8,502 nt of DNA from an uncultured Collinsella sp. (GTDB lineage: Bacteria; Actinomycetota; Coriobacteriia; Coriobacteriales; Coriobacteriaceae). Every line of letters starts with the position of its first letter. Position 1 is the stretch's first letter. Below are positions 1-4,745 of the stretch, in pieces. The notes under the pieces are model-generated. The model was given only the letters and a program-made list of their open reading frames with translations. It made no database searches and was not told the DNA's origin. The position numbers and the translations under genes were made by a program. The DNA is taken from NCBI GenBank assembly GCA_900549065.1, contig URNC01000087.1:1-8502 (forward strand), given 5' to 3'.

Positions 1-32
1 GCTGAGGGGCGGGCGATGCCGTTGGCTGTCGG

Positions 33-488
33 TTAGTGGCGACCGTGGTGGCGGAGCTTGTCGATGGTGGAGTCGGTGCTGCGGTTGCGGGCTTCGGCTG
101 CGGTTTGGCGCTTGCGGCGGTAATCGATCATGCCTTGGATGATGGGCTTGCCAAAGCTCACGACATCATCGTTGTAGATGGCGGTTCGGGCTGCGAGGAG
201 GCAGTCGGTAAAGTCCATATGGGTCTTGCCAAAGAGTTTGACGGCAAGGGCGACAACGGTGGGCTCGTCGACCATGACGTCATCGAGCAGCCTTTTCATG
301 GCCGTGGCAATCTCAACGCGGGGAACCTTATAGACGTCGCGCAGCGTGACCACGACGCGCGTGATGATTTCGGGGTAGACACGAGCGGTGCGCGTGGCGA
401 TGACCTTGGCGGCACGCGGTGACAGAACTTCGTCGTCGTCAAGCAGGTAGCGCAGGATGACGGTCTCGTCGATGATGGTGCTACTCAT
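33..488 (-). CDS. PIN-domain protein, probable toxin of a type II toxin-antitoxin pair
   Basis: 151 aa. PIN domains are metal-dependent ribonuclease folds, and in VapC-like toxins they cleave RNA. The N-terminus (IIDETVILRYLLDDDE) has the typical PIN beta-strand with Asp7, then an acidic residue at Glu40 (YPEIITRVVVTLRDVY), then the DFTDCLLAAR segment with Asp92 and Asp95. The last PIN strand, usually ending in TFD, here reads VVSFGK, so the fourth acidic position is a glycine (113). Residues after about 125 form a basic, Arg-rich tail (YRRKRQ, RNRS, KLRHHGRH). The ATG at 488-486 overlaps the stop of the frame-corrected upstream antitoxin by 8 nt, and GAGGAAG lies just upstream, which supports this start and suggests translational coupling. 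The fold and the TA context are inferred from sequence pattern. Toxicity is not shown, and the missing fourth acid leaves activity uncertain. Confidence 0.75.
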   Translation of the reverse strand: MSSTIIDETVILRYLLDDDEVLSPRAAKVIATRTARVYPEIITRVVVTLRDVYKVPRVEIATAMKRLLDDVMVDEPTVVALAVKLFGKTHMDFTDCLLAARTAIYNDDVVSFGKPIIQGMIDYRRKRQTAAEARNRSTDSTIDKLRHHGRH

Positions 489-587
489 GGATATCTACTT
501 CCTCGGGACCCAAAACCGACTCGTCGCTTTCTGTGGCTAGGTATTCAATCCAGGCATTGCGCTCCTCGGAGCGGCGATTGGGGCCCC
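481..587 (-). other. Out-of-frame natural C-terminal tail of the antitoxin
   Basis: On the minus strand, the frame displaced at the GGGGCCCC run (580-587) is open from there to a TAG at 483-481. It reads NRRSEERN, then AWIEYLATESDESVLG, then PEEVDIHE, followed by stop. This is an acidic, antitoxin-like toxin-binding tail. It fills the otherwise unexplained 48-nt gap, and its stop overlaps the PIN start codon by 8 nt. One extra G or C in the run would restore a protein of about 107 aa from the ATG at 803. The open frame and overlap are seen directly; that it is the ancestral tail is inference. Confidence 0.65.
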
Positions 588-803
588 ATATGCTTTGAGC
601 AATCCATAGGCGGCCGTGCCGTCCTTGGAGCGCACGGCGACCGGCTGAAAGGGGAGCTTGCGCATCAAAATACTCTGCGCGACAAATAGACGGACAGCCT
701 CGGCGAGCGATGTGCCCATAGCGTCGTAGAGACGCTCGGCATGCTGCTTGTCTTCCTCGCGAATGCGCACCTGCAGGATGGCTCGTTTTTGAGTCGATGA
801 CAT
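537..803 (-). CDS. RelB/DinJ-family ribbon-helix-helix antitoxin, apparently frameshifted at its C-terminus
   Basis: 88 aa from the ATG at 803-801, which has an AGGGAGG Shine-Dalgarno 6 nt upstream. A GTG one codon earlier (806) is a weaker choice. Residues about 7-55 resemble DinJ/RelB: a beta-strand (ILQVRIREED), helix 1 (KQHAERLYDAMG), then TSLAEAVRLFVAQSILMRKLPFQP, matching the DinJ pattern of a Leu/Ser-rich second helix followed by LPF-P. RHH antitoxins dimerise, bind their own operator, and use the C-terminal part to neutralise the toxin. Here the last ~16 residues (from about position 73) look unlike the family and the ORF stops 48 nt before the PIN gene. A shift in the GGGGCCCC run at 580-587 opens a better tail (see next entry). 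It may be a real mutation or an assembly/base-calling error. Family call is fairly sure; C-terminus as written is probably wrong. Confidence 0.7.
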   Translation of the reverse strand: MSSTQKRAILQVRIREEDKQHAERLYDAMGTSLAEAVRLFVAQSILMRKLPFQPVAVRSKDGTAAYGLLKAYGAPIAAPRSAMPGLNT

Positions 804-852
804 CACTGGCCTCCCTTAATGAGCGTGCAATTTGAATAACAAATACAACATC

Positions 853-866
853 GGCTAATAATAGCC
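853..866. promoter_or_regulatory. Small palindrome, candidate operator of the toxin-antitoxin pair
   Basis: GGCTA-ATAA-TAGCC is a perfect 5-bp dyad in AT-rich DNA about 50 nt upstream of the antitoxin start. RelB/DinJ RHH proteins normally autoregulate by binding short palindromes over their promoter. On the minus strand a weak -35-like TTGGCT overlaps this dyad and a -10-like TGTATT follows after about 15 nt. Position fits an operator; no binding evidence is available. Confidence 0.35.
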
Positions 867-908
867 AATCTTACAACCACTACTTTATTGCACTAGAGTA
901 ATTGAGTG

Positions 909-940
909 TAAAGGATATTACAAACGTACTACATCCTTTA
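909..940. repeat. 8-bp inverted repeat in intergenic region
   Basis: TAAAGGAT at 909-916 is the exact reverse complement of ATCCTTTA at 933-940, separated by 16 nt. The half-sites lie about three helical turns apart, compatible with a dimeric regulator site, but it could be chance in AT-rich DNA. No regulator is identifiable. Confidence 0.35.
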
Positions 941-1027
941 GAAATGAGCGTGAAATCTTTCTTGGGCGTACGCATGTAATACACTCACCTTTATAGCTTC
1001 TAGAGAATAATTCCAACCTGCCAAAAC

Positions 1028-1053
1028 CCCTGCAATACACCCGTATTGCAGGG
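1028..1053. promoter_or_regulatory. Perfect 11-bp-arm palindrome upstream of the hydN promoter region
   Basis: CCCTGCAATAC (1028-1038) and GTATTGCAGGG (1043-1053) are perfect reverse complements around a 4-nt centre, ACCC. On the plus strand no T-run follows, so it is not a rightward terminator. On the minus strand a short GTTTTGG follows, so a weak leftward terminator is possible. It lies about 45 nt upstream of a possible -10 (TATATT, 1085-1090), where an activator or repressor of the formate hydrogenlyase operon could bind. Structure is seen; function is inferred. Confidence 0.5.
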
Positions 1054-1084
1054 CCTATCCTCAAGTTTGCCACCTGCAACTGCG

Positions 1085-1090
1085 TATATT
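1085..1090 (+). promoter_or_regulatory. Possible -10 element for the hydN-fdhF transcript
   Basis: TATATT in an AT-rich patch (TATATTTAAC) just before the GC-rich leader. No good -35 sits at 16-18 nt: TTGCCA at 1067-1072 is only 12 nt away. If real, the promoter is probably activator-dependent, perhaps through the palindrome at 1028-1053. TGTATA at 1096-1101 is an alternative. Confidence 0.25.
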
Positions 1091-1106
1091 TAACCTGTAT
1101 ATCGTT

Positions 1107-1220
1107 GGAGGAATTCTATCGAAGTGCCTGTTTCGCCGCATGTGCTCGATACGTCGATGCCGGACCACGGGCGGTCCGGGGCAACGTCGACAGGGTCTCT
1201 CCGGCATGGGATTCAGGAGG
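1107..1220 (+). ncRNA. Structured 5' leader, candidate molybdenum-cofactor-type riboswitch
   Basis: GC-rich, foldable leader between the AT-rich promoter region and hydN. Visible helices: an outer closing helix of 1111-1117 with 1208-1214 (GAAUUCU with GGGAUUC, two G-U pairs), whose 3' strand abuts the AGGAGG Shine-Dalgarno at 1215-1220; ATCGA 1118-1122 with TCGAT 1146-1150; ATGCCGG 1157-1163 with CCGGCAT 1201-1207; and, mutually exclusive with the last, CCGGACC 1160-1166 with GGTCCGG 1173-1179 (6-nt loop). Alternative pairing plus an outer helix next to the SD is riboswitch-like. Moco RNA motifs (Rfam RF01055) are known upstream of molybdenum-enzyme genes, and the operon encodes one. I could not check the conserved Moco core from memory, so the class is a hypothesis; a generic structured leader is the fallback. 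Confidence 0.45.
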
Positions 1221-1231
1221 GAGTGAACAAC

Positions 1232-1750
1232 ATGGGCAATAAACGAGTCGTAGCCGATTCTTCGCGCTGCATTGGGTGCCAAACCTGTATGGCGGCGTGC
1301 ATCGAGGCACACGATATTCCCGGCAACATCGCCGCACCTCGCTTGCGCGTAACGCGCACCTACGAGATCTCCGCGCCGGTGGCATGTCACCACTGCGAGG
1401 ACGCTCCGTGCGCGAAGGCCTGTCCTACGGGCGCCTTGTTCTTTGATCCAAAGAACCATCGTATCGGCGTCAACGAGGACAACTGCATCGGCTGCAAGAG
1501 CTGCGTCATGGCATGCCCCTTTGGCGCCGTGAGCGTGGCGACCACGCAGGTCCCCGTCTTGATGGGTGACGTGCGCGTGGGTTCGCAGACCAAGAGCTTC
1601 GTGCTCAAGTGCGACCTGTGCGTGGAGCGTCCCGGCGGTCCGGCGTGTGCCGAGGCGTGCCCGACCAAGGGCCTCACCCTGGTAGACGAGGAGCGCCTGG
1701 CAGAACTGACTGCCGAGCGTACCCGCGCCACCATCGAAAACGAGGCGTAA
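1232..1750 (+). CDS. hydN: HydN-like four-cluster [4Fe-4S] ferredoxin, electron transfer partner of formate dehydrogenase H
   Basis: 172 aa (E. coli HydN is about 175). Cytoplasmic iron-sulfur protein that carries electrons from FdhF and supports its activity. Sixteen cysteines form four [4Fe-4S] sites: CIGCQTCMAAC (13-23), CHHCEDAPCAKAC (52-64), CIGCKSCVMAC (85-95) and CDLC (127-130) with CAEAC (139-143). No signal peptide or membrane segment. Start chosen at ATG 1232 (MGNKRVVADSSRC), with AGGAGGGAG upstream at 1215-1223. In-frame GTGs at 1223 and 1124 would lie too close to the SD or read through the structured leader. fdhF follows after 76 nt, so the two are probably co-transcribed from the promoter before the leader. 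HydN, HycB and HyfA share this fold; position directly before fdhF favours HydN. Confidence 0.88.
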   Translation: MGNKRVVADSSRCIGCQTCMAACIEAHDIPGNIAAPRLRVTRTYEISAPVACHHCEDAPCAKACPTGALFFDPKNHRIGVNEDNCIGCKSCVMACPFGAVSVATTQVPVLMGDVRVGSQTKSFVLKCDLCVERPGGPACAEACPTKGLTLVDEERLAELTAERTRATIENEA

Positions 1751-1826
1751 ACGGCCGGCCATACAGGCCCAATGATTGTCAAATAAGAACCGAGTATTCG
1801 GTAGCAGAGAAAGGAAGGAGGGTGTC

Positions 1827-4049
1827 ATGGAGAAGCATAAAGTGATCTGCCCGTACTGCGGCGCCGGTTGCCAGTTTAACCTCTTGGTCCAAAACGGCCA
1901 GGTCGTGGGTACCGAACCGCTCAACGGCATCACCAACCAGAGCGAGCTGTGCCTTAAGGGCATGAGCGGCTACGACTTCATCAACGACACCAAGATCTTG
2001 ACTCCTCGCGTACTGCACCCGATGATCCGCCGCACCAAGGGCGCGGATCTTGAGCGCGTAAGCTGGGACGAGGCACTGGATTTCACCGCATCTAAGATGC
2101 AGGCCATAATTGACGAATATGGTCCTAACGCTGTCATGACCACCGGCTCTTCGCGAGGCGGCGGCAATGAGGCGAACTACGTCATGCAGAAGTTTACGCG
2201 TGCGTGCATCGGCACCCACAGCGTGGACAACTGCGCCCGTACTTGACACGGCCCTACTGTCCTCGGTCTGATGGACACGGTTGGTTCAGGTTGCATGTCA
2301 TGCTCCATCCCCGGTATGGAGGATGCGGGCTGCATTTTCCTCTTCGGCTATAACCCTGCCGATTCGCACCCCATCGTCGCAAGGCGTATCGTGCGAGCCA
2401 AAGAAAAGGGTTGCAAGATCATCGTCGCCGACCCGCGCCATATCGAAACCGCGCGTATCGCCGATCTCTACCTTCCGATCAAGAACGGTTGCAACGTCGC
2501 GTTCCTCAACGCCTTTGCCAACTGCTTGGTCAACGATGGCCTCTACGACAAGGAATTCGTCGCCGAGCACACGAACGGCTTTGACGAGTGGTGGGAGACC
2601 ATCAAGAACTACACTCCCGAATCCGTACAGGACATCACGGGTGTCGAGCCCGCGTTGATCCACCAAGCTGCCGAGATGTACGCCACGGCGAAGCCCTCTG
2701 CCATCATTGGCTGGGGTATGGGCGTATGCCAGCAGAAGCAGAACTTGAAGACGGTGCACACCATCGCCTCCATCGCCTGCGTTGCCGGCCAGATCGGCAA
2801 ACCCAATTCCGGCCTCGCGCCCGTGCGTGGCCAGAATAACGTCCAGGGCTCCTGCGATATGGGCATGCTGCCCAACCTGTACCCTGGCTACCAAAAGGTC
2901 ACCGACCCGGCAGTACGCGCCAAGTTTGCAAAGGCTTGGGGCGTGCCCGAGGAAAAGCTCCCGCTCGAGGAGGGCTACAAGCTCACCGACCTGGGCCACC
3001 TGGTCGACGAGGGCAAGGTGCACTGCTTCTACAACTACGGCGAGGACCCGGTGCAGACCGAGCCCGATTCGGCCGGTATGCGCAAGACGCTCTCCGAGCT
3101 GGATCTGTTCATTTGCCAGGACATCTTTATGACGCAGACGACCATGCTCGCCGACGTCATCCTGCCTGCCACCTCTTGGGGCGAGCACGAGGGTGTCTTT
3201 ACCGCATCGGACCGTAGCTTCCAGCACTTTGACGCGGCTGTTCCGCCCAAGGGCGAGTGCCGTCACGACTGGGAGATCTTTGCCGACCTGTCCACGCGCA
3301 TGGGCTACCCCATGCACTACGACAACACCGAGCAGATCTGGAACGAGTGCATTAGCCTGTGCCCCAACTTTGTGGGCGCGACCTACGAGAAGATGGCTCC
3401 CGAGGGCGGCTACGCACAGTGGCCCGTCAAGAGCACCGATGTGAACGACCATGGCACCCCCGACATGTTCGCGGGCGGCAAGTTCACTACCAAGGACGGT
3501 CGTGCCAACCTGATGGCGCACGACTGGGAGGCGCCCTCCGAGCTTCCCGACGATGAGTACCCGCTCATCCTTTGCACCGTCCGCGAGGTCGGCCACTACA
3601 GCTGCCGTTCGATGACCGGCAACTGCAAGACGCTGGCGCTGCTTGCCGACGAGCCCGGCTTCGTTCGCATGAATCCCGCGGACGCGAAGGCCCGCGGCAT
3701 CAAGAACGGCGACATCGTCTCGATTCACAGCCGCCGCGGCCAGGTTTACAGCCGCGCCGACGTGAGCGACCGTATCAACAAGGGCACGGTCTATATGACC
3801 TACCAGTGGTGGATCGGCAAGTGCAACGAGCTGACCATGCACAAGGTCGACCCGGTCTCGCACACGCCCGAGGACAAGTTCTCTGCCTGCCAGGTCGACG
3901 CCATCGCCGACCAGGTGTGGGCCGAGGGCGAGGTGGAGCGTCAGTACACCGAGCTCAAGCAGGCTCTGGTGGACGCAGCCGCTCCCCAGGATGTTGAGCC
4001 CGGCGCCGCCAAGTTCGACGACGAGACGCACGTGAACCAAATCGTGTAG
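1827..4049 (+). CDS. fdhF: Formate dehydrogenase H, selenocysteine- and molybdopterin-containing catalytic subunit
   Basis: 740 aa counting selenocysteine (E. coli FdhF is 715). Oxidises formate to CO2 with a bis-MGD molybdenum centre and is the formate-oxidising arm of formate hydrogenlyase. The in-frame TGA at 2244-2246 is codon 140, the Sec position in E. coli, in the context DNCARTUHGPTVLGL; ordinary gene callers split the gene here. The N-terminal [4Fe-4S] ligands are Cys8, 11, 15 and 42 and are followed by Lys44. His141 follows Sec, and the active-site Arg is Arg334 in PVRGQNNVQG. Typical family stretches GYNPADSHPIVA, SWGEHEGVFTA, REVGHYSCRSMTGNC and YMTYQWWIG follow. The C-terminus carries an acidic extension. 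ATG 1827 has a strong AAGGAAGGAGGG SD. No twin-arginine signal, so cytoplasmic. It requires selA/B/C/D and Moco synthesis genes elsewhere. Confidence 0.96.
2244..2277 (+). promoter_or_regulatory. Selenocysteine UGA codon and bacterial SECIS hairpin
   Basis: UGA at 2244-2246, then 11 nt, then TGTCC (2258-2262) pairing perfectly with GGACA (2273-2277) around the 10-nt loop TCGGTCTGAT. The GGTCT of the loop starts 19 nt after the UGA. The 11-nt spacing, short upper stem and GGUCU loop match the E. coli fdhF SECIS geometry that binds SelB. The frame stays open for 601 codons after the UGA with uninterrupted FdhF homology, so this is recoding rather than a stop. Confidence 0.93.
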
Positions 4050-4070
4050 TCCCGTTCTCGTTGGCTTTTT

Positions 4071-4114
4071 GGGCCGGGCGTCCAAGCGCATCGGACGCCC
4101 GGCCCGTTATTTTG
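4071..4114 (+). terminator. Rho-independent terminator or attenuator between fdhF and hyfA
   Basis: Perfect 13-bp GC-rich stem (4071-4083 with 4093-4105; GGGCCGGGCGTCC and its complement) with a 9-nt loop, followed by GTTATTTTG. It ends only about 13 nt before the hyfA start and directly abuts its SD (AAGGA, 4116-4120). There is little room for a new promoter, so it likely lets through a fraction of transcripts and lowers hyf expression relative to fdhF, or protects the 3' end of the hydN-fdhF message. Confidence 0.85.
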
Positions 4115-4127
4115 AAAGGAAGTGGGG

Positions 4128-4745
4128 ATGAACCGCTTCATCGACATCAACCCGGAGAGGTGCATCGGCTGCGGAACATGCCAGTCCGCCTGTGCCGACG
4201 CCCACCGGATGCAGGGTCTTCAGGATACGCCGCGCCTGGCGCTCGTGAAGACCGGCGGTATTTCGGCCGCCCTTGCCTGCCACCATTGCGAGGGTGCCCC
4301 CTGCGCCGAGGTTTGCCCGGTGAATGCCATCGAGCACGATGGCGACCGCATCCACGTCAAGGAGCAGGAGTGCATCGGGTGCAGGCTGTGCGCCATCGCG
4401 TGCCCCTTCGGAGCCATCCATCCCGATGGCACGTCTATCGCCGGTGTCGCAGGCATGTGCGACCCGACGCCTTCGTATCCTAAGTCCCTGAGCAGCCTGC
4501 TTACGTGGGCTCCCGGCCAGTACACCTGCGCTGTCAAGTGCGACCTGTGCGCCTTCGATCCGGACGGCCCGCATTGTGTGGCGGCGTGCCCCACCAAGGC
4601 GCTGACCGTCATGGGCGGCGCGGCCGATCGCGAGCTCGACGAGGCCAAGCGCCTGCGCTCGATCGAAAACGGTCCGTCCGTCGACGTTACCGCTGTGGTC
4701 CAGGGTCTGTCCGAGAAAGCAGAAGGGAGCGTAAACAATGGATAG
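4128..4745 (+). CDS. hyfA: Formate hydrogenlyase / hydrogenase-4 iron-sulfur subunit HyfA (HycB family)
   Basis: 205 aa, the size of E. coli HyfA (HycB is 203). Links FdhF to the membrane-bound hydrogenase by electron transfer through four [4Fe-4S] clusters: CIGCGTCQSAC (12-22), CHHCEGAPCAEVC (51-63), CIGCRLCAIAC (82-92) and CDLC (138-141) with CVAAC (150-154). Between sites 3 and 4 an insert of about 45 residues (94-137) with two extra cysteines (111, 134) distinguishes it from HydN. Soluble, cytoplasmic face. Start at ATG 4128, 7 nt after AAGGA; an in-frame GTG at 4122 overlaps the SD. Its stop overlaps the hyfB start by 8 nt, indicating translational coupling. HycB is the other possible name; the following hyfBCD order favours HyfA. 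Confidence 0.9.
   Translation: MNRFIDINPERCIGCGTCQSACADAHRMQGLQDTPRLALVKTGGISAALACHHCEGAPCAEVCPVNAIEHDGDRIHVKEQECIGCRLCAIACPFGAIHPDGTSIAGVAGMCDPTPSYPKSLSSLLTWAPGQYTCAVKCDLCAFDPDGPHCVAACPTKALTVMGGAADRELDEAKRLRSIENGPSVDVTAVVQGLSEKAEGSVNNG

Larger units (their letters stand above)
807..1106. other. AT-rich divergent intergenic region with several dyads
   Basis: No credible gene on either strand. The stretch is much more AT-rich than its flanks. Apart from the palindromes listed separately it contains: a 10-bp direct repeat AATGAGCGTG at 818-827 and 943-952; an inverted repeat TAAAGGAT (909-916) / ATCCTTTA (933-940) with a 16-nt centre; and GAGTGTA (904-910) mirrored by TACACTC (980-986). It must carry the promoters for both the leftward TA unit and the rightward formate hydrogenlyase operon. 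I found no sigma-54 (GG-N10-GC) element of the kind used for fdhF/hyf in E. coli. Confidence 0.6.

Noticed and set aside
36..422. 128-aa plus-strand open frame
   Set aside because: Antisense to the PIN gene; Gly/Asp/Val-rich shadow with no RBS or domain.
580..587. Programmed -1 ribosomal frameshifting in the antitoxin
   Set aside because: In the zero frame (TAT GGG GCC CCA) the run does not fit an X XXY YYZ slippery heptamer and no clear downstream stimulator is evident; a one-base indel is simpler.
820..1230. Sigma-54 (-24/-12) promoter as in E. coli fdhF
   Set aside because: No GG-N10-GC element with the expected flanks was found on the plus strand, and Actinobacteria generally lack rpoN.
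1124..1231. Upstream GTG start extending hydN by 36 residues
   Set aside because: The extension is translated leader structure, has no ferredoxin homology, and makes the protein longer than the family; ATG 1232 fits HydN length.
1789..1802. Small hairpin ACCGA-GTAT-TCGGT between hydN and fdhF
   Set aside because: Only 5 bp, no T-run, and not positioned to block the fdhF SD; not convincing as a terminator or regulator.
2244..2246. TGA as a nonsense mutation making fdhF a pseudogene
   Set aside because: It sits exactly at the Sec140 position with a proper SECIS hairpin, and the rest of the frame is intact.
2298..4091. 597-aa open frame on the minus strand
   Set aside because: Antisense shadow of fdhF; low-complexity Val/Leu/Gly/His composition and no motif.
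1232..4745. hydN and hyfA as a recent tandem duplication
   Set aside because: They share the four-cluster cysteine pattern but differ in insert length and most other residues; they are ancient paralogues with distinct roles.
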